43,396 nucleotides of DNA from Stenomitos frigidus ULC18 (GTDB taxonomy: Bacteria > Cyanobacteriota > Cyanobacteriia > Leptolyngbyales > Leptolyngbyaceae): positions 1 to 43,396 of the forward strand of contig NZ_PVWK01000110.1 of the NCBI RefSeq assembly GCF_003003795.1. Direction: 5' to 3'. This document shows positions 26,697 to 34,997 of this stretch, one piece after another. Under the pieces are notes generated by a model that saw nothing but the letters and a program-made list of their open reading frames with translations, had not been told where the DNA came from and made no database searches. The stretch's first letter is position 1. The number at the start of each line of letters is the position of its first letter. Both the position numbers and the translations under genes were made by a program.

Positions 26697-27266
26697 ATGA
26701 GAAAATTAAAATTGCAAATGAACATAACCGTTGACAGTTTTGTGGCAAGACCAAATGGTGAATTGGACTGGATGAAGTTGGAAGATTGGGACGATGAGGT
26801 GAATAACTGCGTAAACGAATTAATTGATTCATCTGACATTATCGTAATGGGCAGAAAAATGACCGATGAATTCGTCAACTACTGGATAAAAGCAGTGGAA
26901 AATCCTGAAAGCTCTGAATATGAGTTCGCCAAAAAAATGGTTGATACCCCAAAAGTTGTTTTTACAAAAACACTCGACGAATCTCCTTGGGCAAATACGG
27001 TGCTGGCAAAAGGCGATATTGGAGAAGAAGTGAATCGCCTCAAAAATCAGACAGGTAAAGATATTCTCGTCTATGGCGGCGCGGACTTTGTGTCGTCTTT
27101 GATTAAGGAAAATCTGATTGACGAATACAATTTTTTCATCATCCCAACGGCGATCGGTCGTGGAATGACGTTATTCGGCAAATTGGAAGATAAAAGTTTG
27201 AGTTTGAAACTAAACCGTTCGCAATCCTACAACTGCGGGATTGTGTTCAACACATATCTGAAATAG
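26697..27266 (+). CDS. RibD C-terminal/dihydrofolate reductase-like protein
   Basis: A 189-aa protein of the RibD_C/DHFR-like family: KLQMNITVDSFVARPNGELDW, then DIIVMGRKMTDEF, then DILVYGGADFVSSLI, the NADPH-binding loop. Family members are NADPH-dependent reductases or uncharacterised. CTAGGAGA lies upstream of the ATG. The sequence is AT- and Lys-rich compared with genes outside the block, consistent with acquisition from another lineage. Confidence 0.82.
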   Translation: MRKLKLQMNITVDSFVARPNGELDWMKLEDWDDEVNNCVNELIDSSDIIVMGRKMTDEFVNYWIKAVENPESSEYEFAKKMVDTPKVVFTKTLDESPWANTVLAKGDIGEEVNRLKNQTGKDILVYGGADFVSSLIKENLIDEYNFFIIPTAIGRGMTLFGKLEDKSLSLKLNRSQSYNCGIVFNTYLK

Positions 27267-27392
27267 TTGATAGACGGCGATCGCCATAACGATTCCCTCG
27301 ACTCGCTCTGGAATATGCTCGATCTCACTTCCGAAAGACGCTCAGATTTTTATCCTCAGTTGAGTTTTACACGTCCGCAAAAATTAGCCTAG
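27267..27392 (+). pseudogene. Short open fragment after the RibD-like gene
   Basis: In the frame that follows the RibD-like stop directly there are 41 residues before the next stop, with a protein-like run SLDSLWNMLDLTSERRSDF and YPQLSFTRPQKLA. It has no start signal of its own. It may be the tail of a lost gene; no family was recognised. Confidence 0.25.
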
Positions 27393-27435
27393 TAACGCAT
27401 CGGAAACAAGCATTTTTTAATTAAGGAGAAAGCAC

Positions 27436-27783
27436 ATGAAATATAAAGGAAGCTGTCATTGTGGCAAGGTTGCCTTTGAAGTCGAAGGTGAAGTCACCGA
27501 AGCAATGTCCTGCAACTGTTCAATCTGCTCACGCAAAGGTTCGCTTCTCTGGTTCGTTCCACGGGACAAGCTGCGTTTACTCACGCCAGAGCAGGATGCA
27601 AGCACGTATCTATTCAACAAGCACGTTATCAAGCATCGGTTCTGTTCAAACTGCGGCATCCATCCCTATGGGGAAGGCAGCGATCCAAGCGGCAATGCAA
27701 TGGCTGCGGTCAATATCCGATGCCTTGAAGACTTCGATCTGTCGTCCGTTCCCGTAAAACAGTTCGATGGACGCTCTGCTTGA
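27436..27783 (+). CDS. GFA-domain protein, copy 1
   Basis: A 115-aa GFA/CENP-V-type zinc protein. Cysteine motifs are GSCHCGK (positions 7 and 9), SCNCSIC and FCSNCG, the two-zinc arrangement of the family typified by glutathione-dependent formaldehyde-activating enzyme. Most members have no proven formaldehyde role. AAGGAGA precedes the ATG. It ends 35 bp before the broken DUF1579-like gene. A second GFA gene lies at 28398. Confidence 0.88.
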   Translation: MKYKGSCHCGKVAFEVEGEVTEAMSCNCSICSRKGSLLWFVPRDKLRLLTPEQDASTYLFNKHVIKHRFCSNCGIHPYGEGSDPSGNAMAAVNIRCLEDFDLSSVPVKQFDGRSA

Positions 27784-27818
27784 ATCAAATGCCGTAATCA
27801 AAAAATCGGAGATAGAAA

Positions 27819-28298
27819 ATGACACAAAAAACAATCAAAACGAAAACCAAATCGCTGGAAACCGACACGCAATCTAAAGAGTTATCCACACCAAACCCTT
27901 CGTTGAAGAGTTTAGAAAGATTGGTTGGTAAATGGAAAGCAACCGATCCGAGTGGTTCAGAAGCAATAGACGGAGCGACGACATTCGAGTGAATGGAAGG
28001 CGGCAATTTCCTTTTGCAGTACGTTGATTTTGGCGATTCTAAAGGGATCGAAATTATCGGATTTGATGAGGAAAGCAAGTCTCTGAAATCCCACTACTTC
28101 GATGGTTCGGGCAAGATTCTCGAATATACATACGAATTACACGATGACACGCTAACGGTTTCAATTAATATGCCGCGCGCCAAGGGACAGTTTATCGCCA
28201 AGTTTAGCGACAACGGCAACACATACACGGGAAGCTGGAACTGGACAGAAGATGGAGTGAAAAAGGGTTACGACGCGATAATGACCAAGATTAAATAA
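27819..28298 (+). pseudogene. DUF1579-like gene interrupted by an in-frame TGA
   Basis: The frame starts at ATG 27819 behind GGAG, encodes 57 residues (LERLVGKWKATDPSG ... GATTFE), meets TGA at 27990-27992, and continues in the same frame as MEGGNFLLQYVDFGDSKGIEI to the stop at 28298. The paralogue at 25930 has ETFELLLDGFFLVHRWD at the matching place, and relatives often have a tryptophan there, so TGG to TGA is the simplest explanation. Reinitiation at the ATG right after the stop could give a 101-aa fragment. Confidence 0.75.
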
Positions 28299-28335
28299 AC
28301 GGACAAAATGTTGCTCGTTAAACTTGATGTTGCCT

Positions 28336-28370
28336 GTTGGCGATCGTTTAACAGATGCGGCGATCGCAAC
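28336..28370. repeat. Conserved-loop hairpin, copy 3
   Basis: Stem GTTGGCGATCG (28336-28346) pairs with CGATCGCAAC (28361-28370), with one bulged G, around the loop TTTAACAGATGCGG. The outer stem pair differs from copy 1 on both sides (GTTG/CAAC against GCTG/CAGC), a compensatory change. Confidence 0.65.
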
Positions 28371-28397
28371 CCAACTAACCAAAATGGAAATTAACTT

Positions 28398-28802
28398 ATG
28401 AACAAGACATACAAAGGTAGCTGCCACTGTGGCAAAGTTGTTTTTGAAGCGGACATCGATCTGAGTGAAGGCACAGGTAAATGCAATTGTTCAATCTGTA
28501 CCAAGACCAGATCGTGGGGGGCAATTGTGAAACCGAATGCTTTTCGTCTTCTTGCTGGAGAATCTGAGCTAACCGACTATCAATTTGGGACAAAAAGCAT
28601 TCACAAACTCTTCTGTAAACATTGTGGTGTGCGATCGTTTGAGCGGGGATATTTAGAGGTTATTGGTGGTGACTACATTGGTGTCAATCTAGCGTGCCTC
28701 GATAACGTCAGTCCAGAAGAACTAATCAACGCACCGATAAAATATTCAGATGGCCGCAACGACACCTGGCAATCAACCCCAGCCGAAACTAGGCATTTAT
28801 GA
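28398..28802 (+). CDS. GFA-domain protein, copy 2
   Basis: A 134-aa GFA-family zinc protein with [17 protein letters not shown] and [10 protein letters not shown] supplying the zinc cysteines. It is diverged from the copy at 27436, but the two share order and context: each follows a DUF1579-like or RibD-like gene in the block. The C-terminal part ([13 protein letters not shown]) is normal for the family. The stop lies just before a ribosome-binding site for the monooxygenase gene. Confidence 0.87.
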   Translation: MNKTYKGSCHCGKVVFEADIDLSEGTGKCNCSICTKTRSWGAIVKPNAFRLLAGESELTDYQFGTKSIHKLFCKHCGVRSFERGYLEVIGGDYIGVNLACLDNVSPEELINAPIKYSDGRNDTWQSTPAETRHL

Positions 28803-28833
28803 ACGACCTTTTTCCATCATCAGGAGAAATAAG

Positions 28834-29169
28834 ATACCAACAATTGCCAAAAACAAGCGTTTCACCGTGCTTGTCGAATGGGGAGTCGATTCACAGTACC
28901 AGCAAGAATTGATTGATGCAATTTGCGATCTGATCGAACAACACATCAAGAGCGATATTGGGTTCGTTTCAGCAAGTTTCCATGCGAGTGAGGACGGGCG
29001 GCGGGTGATTAACTACGGTCAATGGCACTCAAAAGAAGACTGGAGTAAATTTCGGTCATCTGGCAATGACGAAGCTACAGCGGCGATCGCTGCGGTAATT
29101 AGTCGCTGTGGTGCCAAAACACTGAAAGTCGAGACCTTTCGCGTTGATCGAGTAATTGAGAATATATGA
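28834..29169 (+). CDS. ABM-type monooxygenase, start codon apparently ATA
   Basis: A 112-aa antibiotic biosynthesis monooxygenase-like protein (ferredoxin-like fold): RFTVLVEWGVDSQYQQEL, then IGFVSASFHASEDGRRVINY, then GQWHSKEDWSKF. A good ribosome-binding site (AGGAG, 28822-28826) stands 7 nt before ATA at 28834, where homologous sequence (PTIAKNKRF) begins. The nearest in-frame ATG is 28750, inside the GFA gene, and would add 28 unlikely residues. Either ATA is used weakly or an ATG has mutated and the gene is impaired. Confidence 0.65.
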   Translation: MPTIAKNKRFTVLVEWGVDSQYQQELIDAICDLIEQHIKSDIGFVSASFHASEDGRRVINYGQWHSKEDWSKFRSSGNDEATAAIAAVISRCGAKTLKVETFRVDRVIENI

Positions 29170-29189
29170 ACACCGAAAAGGAGAAATGC

Positions 29190-29412
29190 ATGACTGCTGC
29201 TAAAATTCTTGCCTTTGCCGGGAGTGCCTGCAAAGATTCCTTTAATAAAAAGCTAGTGAAAATTGCGATCGCAGGAGCCAAAGCTGAAGGTGCAGAAGTC
29301 AGCTTATCAGGCATTCGATGAGAACGACAATTTGAAAGATGAATTACAACAGGCAGCGATCGCGCAACTAGGCAGTAGGCTCGCAACCATGCCTGCCAAA
29401 TTGAATGCCTAA
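29190..29412 (+). pseudogene. NAD(P)H-dependent FMN reductase, internal deletion
   Basis: AAGGAG precedes the ATG at 29190, and the first 40 or so residues (KILAFAGSACKDSFNKKLVK) are the start of an NADPH-dependent FMN reductase with the flavodoxin-like phosphate loop. After AEGAEVS the sequence jumps to the family's C-terminal end in a different frame (QAFDENDNLKDELQQAAIAQ ... LATMPAKLNA, stop 29412). About 120 central residues are missing. The original frame stops at 29319-29321. The remaining ends are well conserved, so the deletion looks recent. Confidence 0.85.
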
Positions 29413-29511
29413 CTCATCATCGTGATACTCAGAATCCGGATTTTCCAGAGATTAGGAGTGAGATCAAATGCTTCAGTAGACAACAACTCACCCTTTCAAC
29501 CTAAACGTATT

Positions 29512-30627
29512 ATGAAAAGAAAAAAATTTATCGGCATTGCGGTTGGGACGACTATTGCAACTGGGGCAACAGCGTATTTATTAAGCGATAAAAGTAATCT
29601 TTCAAGGGCGGATATTAAACCGATCGATAACAACAACGCAATTCTCAAGCCCGACGAAAAAGAGATTTTGGTTCTCGCCTCGCTTGCGCCGAGCGGTCAC
29701 AATACGCAGCCGTGGTTTGTCCAATATCTCGAACCTTATCACTGGATCATCGGCAACGACAAAACAAAGTGGCTCCCTGCGGTTGATCCGACTCAGAGAG
29801 AAACGATGTTATCGATCGGTGCTTTTATGCAAAACCTGGAATATGCTGCGGGTGCGTTTGGCTACGTCTGCGATTGGAATTTACTCGCTACAACCAATCA
29901 AGACGATCGGGTGATGGAAGTCAAACTGATCAAGGAAAAGTCGAAAAATGCTTTCGATACTGCAAAGATTAAAGCCCGCCGGACGGTTCGTTCTGGTTTC
30001 TTAAGTGATGTGCTGAAACCAGAAGATGTCAAATATTTGGTCAATGCAGAACTGGAATTTATTCACTATCTGCCTGCTACTAGCAAAGAGAGTCAATTTA
30101 TCAACGAACAAACGATCGAAGCCAACCGACTGCAAGCCGATCGCGATCCGGCACAGCAAGAATTAGCCGACTGGATCAGATTCTCCAGCAAGGATGCTGA
30201 TCAATATCGGGATGGACTGACCACAGGAAGTATGGAAATAGAAGGGACTTCCGGCTGGGTAGTGCGGAATTTTTACGGCAAAAATGATGTGATGAAACCT
30301 GATTTCAGGTCGCGCGGTATTGATCAGATCAAAAAGGAAGTGTCGGCATCAGCAGGCTGGATTCTGATTACCAGCCAGGGCAATTCGGTGGCGATGCTGC
30401 TGGAAACTGGTAAACGAATGCAACGGCTTTTCCTAAAAGTGCGAGAAAAGGGCATCGCCATTCATCCAATGACGCAGATATTGGAAGAAACTTCTACGCA
30501 GCGAATGCTGAATCAATCCATTGGGATCAGCGAAAACATTCAATTTATCTTGCGTACAGGTTATGTGAAAAACTATCCGCCGCCAGTGTCACTACGCCGC
30601 CCCGTTGATTGGTTTATACGGAAATGA
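29512..30627 (+). CDS. Acg-like nitroreductase-family protein with N-terminal anchor
   Basis: A 371-aa protein. It begins MKRKKFIGIAVGTTIATGA, a membrane anchor or signal sequence. The body has LASLAPSGHNTQPWFVQYL and WLPAVDPTQRETMLSIGAF, as in the Acg family of degenerate double-domain nitroreductases that bind FMN. Mycobacterial Acg sequesters flavin rather than reducing substrates, so catalysis here is uncertain. The open frame extends to 29422, but the basic MKRKKF start at 29512 gives a sensible anchor. It is followed after 12 bp by the hydrolase gene. Confidence 0.78.
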   Translation: MKRKKFIGIAVGTTIATGATAYLLSDKSNLSRADIKPIDNNNAILKPDEKEILVLASLAPSGHNTQPWFVQYLEPYHWIIGNDKTKWLPAVDPTQRETMLSIGAFMQNLEYAAGAFGYVCDWNLLATTNQDDRVMEVKLIKEKSKNAFDTAKIKARRTVRSGFLSDVLKPEDVKYLVNAELEFIHYLPATSKESQFINEQTIEANRLQADRDPAQQELADWIRFSSKDADQYRDGLTTGSMEIEGTSGWVVRNFYGKNDVMKPDFRSRGIDQIKKEVSASAGWILITSQGNSVAMLLETGKRMQRLFLKVREKGIAIHPMTQILEETSTQRMLNQSIGISENIQFILRTGYVKNYPPPVSLRRPVDWFIRK

Positions 30628-30639
30628 TGCGGAATTATC

Positions 30640-32052
30640 ATGAGCAACATCATTCATAAACACAAGCTAAATCGGCTATCCAAGCTGCCAATTATAAAGA
30701 CGATTCTCCAGAGAGTCTACGCCAGCACATTGCTGCGAATTCTAGTGTTCATCTTGATTGTTCTAACAATGCTGCCTGTCGCATTGCTGCCCATTAGCAC
30801 CACCATTCCCGCTGCTATCCTAATTCTATTTGTAATGTCAGAGGCTGCCCTGTGGGTGGCGGTGTTTCGGCTTGGCTTTACCGTGCGTGTCGTTCTTGCC
30901 GAGCTTGCAGGGTTTATGACGATCGCCCTCCTCGCCATTTTCGCCTCGCAACTCTTCGCGTCCACCCCTCCTATTCTCGATGCAAACGGCAAACCCATGC
31001 CCAACAGCATTGCTGTATTGGAAAAAGTGAAGCTCGGCGGTGCTGAAGAATGGATCACGATTCGCGGCAAGGATTCGCGCAATCCAGTGCTGCTCTTTCT
31101 AGCGGGCGGTCCCGGTGGTAGCTACCTCGTACTTGAGCAGCGCGCCCTCGCTGGGTTGGAAGATCACTTTGTTGTCGTCAACTGGGATCAACCAGGAGCA
31201 GGAAAATCCTTCGATGCGATCGACCATGCCAAATTGACCCCCGATCGCTACATCACCGATGCCCACGAATTGGTCTTGCACCTGCGCCAACGCTTTGGCA
31301 AAGAAAAAGTCTATCTGTCAGGACAGTCGTGGGGCAGTGCCTTGGGCATTATGGTGGTACAACGTTACCCAGACTTGTTTCATGCGTTTATTGGTACGGG
31401 TCAGGAGGTGGCGTTTCTAGAGAACGAGCTGATCAAGTATGATTTGGCGCTGCGTTTGGCACAGGAACGCGGAGACATGCAGCAAGTGGCAAAACTCAAG
31501 CAGCAAGGCCCGCCGCCCTATTACGGCAACGATGTCATGCCCAAGATGCTGAACTACCTCAATGATCTGAATAGGTATAGGAATGATCAACAGAATCTTG
31601 CGATCGCCAAACCGAAGTTCAACATAGTGTTTGAACATATTACAAGCTCAGAGTATGGATTGGTCGACAAGGTGAATTTATTTTTATCCCGAGGAGAACT
31701 GGAAACGGTAGGCGTTGTCTTTCCACAATTGTGGGATGTGGATTTTCGCAAGCAAGCAACGCGCCTCAAAGTGCCCGTCTACTTTCTGATGGGTCGCCAC
31801 GATGGCACCACATCGCCGAAGCTGACCGAAGAGTATTTTAATCTCCTGACTGCGCCACATAAAGAATTGATTTGGTTTGAACATTCAGGTCATGGTCTTT
31901 GGATGAATGAGTCAGCCAAATTCATGGATGTGATGGTGAATAAGGTTCTGGCTCAGGGCATCATTTCCAAGGCTGACACATATAGCCCTTCTGTCTTAAG
32001 CAATACTTTCAAGACACGAAAAGAAACTTCATTTAGCAACCATTATGAATAA
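30640..32052 (+). CDS. Membrane-anchored alpha/beta hydrolase
   Basis: A 470-aa protein. Three hydrophobic segments lie in the first 105 residues (about 33-50, 56-76, 86-106), followed by an alpha/beta hydrolase domain of the proline iminopeptidase type. It has the oxyanion motif FLAGGPGGSYL (153-163), nucleophile S230 in SGQSWGSALG, an acid in MGRHDGTTSP and a histidine in EHSGHGLW. The catalytic domain is probably periplasmic or at the membrane face; the substrate is unknown. It overlaps the next CPBP gene by 8 bp. Confidence 0.82.
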   Translation: MSNIIHKHKLNRLSKLPIIKTILQRVYASTLLRILVFILIVLTMLPVALLPISTTIPAAILILFVMSEAALWVAVFRLGFTVRVVLAELAGFMTIALLAIFASQLFASTPPILDANGKPMPNSIAVLEKVKLGGAEEWITIRGKDSRNPVLLFLAGGPGGSYLVLEQRALAGLEDHFVVVNWDQPGAGKSFDAIDHAKLTPDRYITDAHELVLHLRQRFGKEKVYLSGQSWGSALGIMVVQRYPDLFHAFIGTGQEVAFLENELIKYDLALRLAQERGDMQQVAKLKQQGPPPYYGNDVMPKMLNYLNDLNRYRNDQQNLAIAKPKFNIVFEHITSSEYGLVDKVNLFLSRGELETVGVVFPQLWDVDFRKQATRLKVPVYFLMGRHDGTTSPKLTEEYFNLLTAPHKELIWFEHSGHGLWMNESAKFMDVMVNKVLAQGIISKADTYSPSVLSNTFKTRKETSFSNHYE

Positions 32053-32878
32053 AAGCAAACCAGAAAATCGCTCACCATTAAAATTCTTTCTAATAGTTTT
32101 CGGTCTTTCGATTCCGTTGTGGATTATTGATTTAATGATTCATGCAAAACGTACATCGTTATTGAATTTTTCTATAATTGATATTATAACTGCTTTCATA
32201 CCATTAATTGCGGGATGTATTCTTATTTATAAAGAGGAAGGTAAAAGTAGTGTCTATAAATTGTTTAAACGAATTTTCGATTATTCAAGAATCACAAAAA
32301 AGATATGGTATGTGCCGATTATTTTTCTGCCGTTTCTAATGTATTTGTTGATATATACGGTAATCCGCGTTTTAGGATTATCTCTTCCAAATGAATTTCA
32401 CATTTCTTTTCTTTCTATTCCTGTGCTTTTTTGTTTGTTTTTTCTCGGAGGTGTGGCTGAAGAAAGCGGCTATATGGGTTATGCGGTTGAGCCGATGCAA
32501 GAACGGTTTGGAGCATTAGCGGCAAGTATTCTGATCGGAATTCCATGGGCAGTTTGGCATTATCCGTCAATCATTCAACAGGGACACAATCTAACTTGGA
32601 TAGCTTGGGCGACTCTCGGTACAGTTGCTGTCAGAGTTTTGATTGTTTGGATTTACAACAATACTGGCAAAAGTTTATTTGCTTGCATCCTATTTCATAC
32701 TTTGATGAATTTAGGAAGACCCTTATTTCCAAGGGATGGAATACACAATCCGTTGGTTGACTATCCTGATATTCACTATTCAATCATTGCGATCGCTGCT
32801 GTTATTGTCATCTTTCTGTGGGGATCAAAAACATTAGCTCGATATAGATATTCACAAGGCTCTCAACAAGTTAATTAA
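32045..32878 (+). CDS. CPBP-family intramembrane metalloprotease
   Basis: A 277-aa polytopic membrane protein with about eight hydrophobic segments. CPBP motifs are AEESGYMGY (the EE pair), PWAVWHYPS and LFHTLMNLG. The gene is strikingly AT-rich and Ile/Phe-rich compared with the hydrolase before it and the beta-lactamase-like gene after it, a sign of separate origin. Its ATG overlaps the hydrolase stop by 8 bp, so translation is probably coupled. It is one of three CPBP proteins in the window. Confidence 0.83.
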   Translation: MNKSKPENRSPLKFFLIVFGLSIPLWIIDLMIHAKRTSLLNFSIIDIITAFIPLIAGCILIYKEEGKSSVYKLFKRIFDYSRITKKIWYVPIIFLPFLMYLLIYTVIRVLGLSLPNEFHISFLSIPVLFCLFFLGGVAEESGYMGYAVEPMQERFGALAASILIGIPWAVWHYPSIIQQGHNLTWIAWATLGTVAVRVLIVWIYNNTGKSLFACILFHTLMNLGRPLFPRDGIHNPLVDYPDIHYSIIAIAAVIVIFLWGSKTLARYRYSQGSQQVN

Positions 32879-32889
32879 GATGATTTTTC

Positions 32890-34044
32890 ATGAATAAACT
32901 AAAACTTTCTGGTCTATTACTCTTTCTTACTAGTTCAATTGCTTTAATGGGCATCATCACTGCCCAAGCACTGCCAACCTCATCAGCGACGGCCGCCAGT
33001 CCACTAACGCAGATACCTCAGATTGAAACCACCACCTCGTCTTTCCCCTCAGATCAGCACATCATTTTCAAAGCTGACACATACCTGAGCAAGCTGACCA
33101 AAGCGAGACTCTTTAGCGGGTCAGTGTTGATTGCGCGAAACGGCGAAGTTGTTCTTAGTAAGGGGTATGGCGAGGCAGACCGCGAAAAGCATCTAGTGAA
33201 CACGGCACAAACGAAATTTCGGATCGCCTCACTGACGAAGCAGTTCACAGCAATGGCGATCCTGATCTTGCAAACCCAGGGCAAGCTCAATGTTCGCGAT
33301 CGCATCTGCACGTATTTTTCAAACTGTCCGACCTCATGGCAGGCAATTACGATTCATCAACTCTTGACCCATACCTCTGGCATCCCAGATTTCGTCGGCT
33401 TCCCAGATTACTTAACCACCCAAGGATTACCGTCGTCTCCCACCCAAACGATCGCCCGGTTCAAAGACAAACCGTTAGACTTCCAGCCGGGGAAAAAGTT
33501 TAGCTACAGCAACTCCGGTTATATCGTGCTCGGTGCCATCATTGAGCGGGCATCTAGCGCGACCTATGAAGCGTTCCTCAGAGAGAATATTTTTGTCCCG
33601 TTACAGATGGTCAATTCGGGCTACGACCACAATAAGGGCGATCTCGCTGTTGGCTATCGTGATCAGACAAACGTGGCTGAGTTCATTGATATGTCTATTC
33701 CCTACGCCGCTGGCGGATTGTACTCCACCGTGGAAGATCTCTACCGTTGGGATCAGGCGTTATACACCGACAAACTGATCCCGAAAAACTTGCGAGACAT
33801 GATGTTTACTCCTTTTGTCCCGATGCCTGACAATGGTGGACCCGGCTATGGCTATGGTTGGGGTATCGGCAAGGAAGGTAATCACCTATTGGTCTTTCAT
33901 GAAGGGGTGACTAACGGCTTTCATAGTGTTATTGCCCGCTACCTCAACGACAAGACCGTCATCATCATCTTGGGCAATCGGCAAGACATGGATCTGTTTG
34001 AAATGCGTACACAGATCGCCAAGATAGTCTTTGGAGAGAAGTAA
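32890..34044 (+). CDS. Class C beta-lactamase-family serine hydrolase
   Basis: A 384-aa exported protein with a signal peptide (about 1-27, LSGLLLFLTSSIALMGIITA then AQALP). The beta-lactamase/DD-peptidase fold is marked by S114-L-T-K117, Y206-S-N208 and HEGVTNGFHS near the C terminus, in place of the KTG motif. Such proteins are esterases, peptidases or penicillin-binding homologues. Beta-lactam resistance should not be assumed. It starts 12 bp after the CPBP gene. Confidence 0.88.
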   Translation: MNKLKLSGLLLFLTSSIALMGIITAQALPTSSATAASPLTQIPQIETTTSSFPSDQHIIFKADTYLSKLTKARLFSGSVLIARNGEVVLSKGYGEADREKHLVNTAQTKFRIASLTKQFTAMAILILQTQGKLNVRDRICTYFSNCPTSWQAITIHQLLTHTSGIPDFVGFPDYLTTQGLPSSPTQTIARFKDKPLDFQPGKKFSYSNSGYIVLGAIIERASSATYEAFLRENIFVPLQMVNSGYDHNKGDLAVGYRDQTNVAEFIDMSIPYAAGGLYSTVEDLYRWDQALYTDKLIPKNLRDMMFTPFVPMPDNGGPGYGYGWGIGKEGNHLLVFHEGVTNGFHSVIARYLNDKTVIIILGNRQDMDLFEMRTQIAKIVFGEK

Positions 34045-34062
34045 GCCAGACTCGTAGAAGTG

Positions 34063-34170
34063 ATGCACGAACAACCAAAAAAACAAATCAAATATGCTTC
34101 TTCTGTGTTGGGTAAAGCATTTAAAAATATCCCTTTCAAAGACGCTGAACTCAGCCAGGTTTACTTGTAA
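34063..34170 (+). CDS. 35-aa ORF overlapping the next CPBP start
   Basis: A short frame, MHEQPKKQIKYASSVLGKAF then KNIPFKDAELSQVYL, whose TAA overlaps the next gene's ATG (TAATG), as in coupled genes. It has no good ribosome-binding site. It could be a small peptide, a leader controlling the CPBP gene, or the tail of a lost gene. Confidence 0.35.
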   Translation: MHEQPKKQIKYASSVLGKAFKNIPFKDAELSQVYL

Positions 34171-34997
34171 TGAAAAAATATCCCGTTGTTTGGTTCTATA
34201 TCTTAGCTTTTGGCATCTCATGGATTGGCTTGATTCCAGTAGTCCTCGGTTCGCGTGGTATTGCTCCATTTGATCATCCCTACTTCCAGTTACTTGGCAT
34301 CCTATTTTCTATTGGTCCCACCCTTGCGGCTGTGATTATGTCCCAGGTGATGCAAGGTAAGACAGGGGTTCAGAATCTGCTCAAGGGTTTGCTTAAGTGG
34401 CGGGTTGGGTTGGTCTGGTATCTAGTCGCAGTGCTGGGTCCCATTGTTATATTCATGGCGGGGCAAGTCCTTACAAAATTAATGGGCTTGACCGTAGAAC
34501 TCGCAGAGATTCCAAGTAATCCATTGCTCTTTATGATTGCTCTTTCCGTGATGATTCTCTCCAACACGGGCGAAGAAATTGGCTGGCGGGGGTTTGCGCT
34601 CCCACACTTGCAAAAAAGATATGATGCCCTATCTGCCAACCTGATTGTGGGACTGTTGTGGAGTTTGTGGCATTTACCGCTTGTCTTTATGACGAACAAC
34701 GCCATGGCGCAGTCGCCTTTACTTTGGTTGATTAGCATCGTTGCAAGTGCTTTCATTTATACCTGGCTTTATAACAGTACCCAAGGCAGTATTCTGCTGG
34801 TGGCACTGTTACATGTTTCGGAAAACCTATTTGGAGCGTTTATAACTGGGGTATCCCCTATGGCCTATGCTCTCTTGAATTGTGTGGTGTCGATCGTCCT
34901 AATTGCTGTATTGGGAAAAGTGAATCTCTCTCGCCGAGAAAGGGTTCGTGCGGATCAAAACGAGGTACAGCAAAAATGCATGAAATCTTCAGTATGA
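34170..34997 (+). CDS. CPBP-family intramembrane metalloprotease
   Basis: A 275-aa membrane protein with about seven hydrophobic segments. Motifs are TGEEIGWRGFALPHL (EE pair plus R), LLWSLWHLPLVF and LLHVSENLFGAF, matching the canonical active site of CPBP proteases. It resembles the family closely until the basic tail (NLSRRERVRADQNE). It overlaps the FAD oxidoreductase by 22 bp. It is the closest of the three CPBP proteins to the common bacterial type. Confidence 0.88.
   Translation: MKKYPVVWFYILAFGISWIGLIPVVLGSRGIAPFDHPYFQLLGILFSIGPTLAAVIMSQVMQGKTGVQNLLKGLLKWRVGLVWYLVAVLGPIVIFMAGQVLTKLMGLTVELAEIPSNPLLFMIALSVMILSNTGEEIGWRGFALPHLQKRYDALSANLIVGLLWSLWHLPLVFMTNNAMAQSPLLWLISIVASAFIYTWLYNSTQGSILLVALLHVSENLFGAFITGVSPMAYALLNCVVSIVLIAVLGKVNLSRRERVRADQNEVQQKCMKSSV

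Noticed and set aside
25853-28370. Possible integron attC sites
   Set aside because: Each loop contains RYYYAAC, but the required downstream GTTRRRY box and the long imperfect stem are missing, and no integrase is present. Reported as hairpins only.
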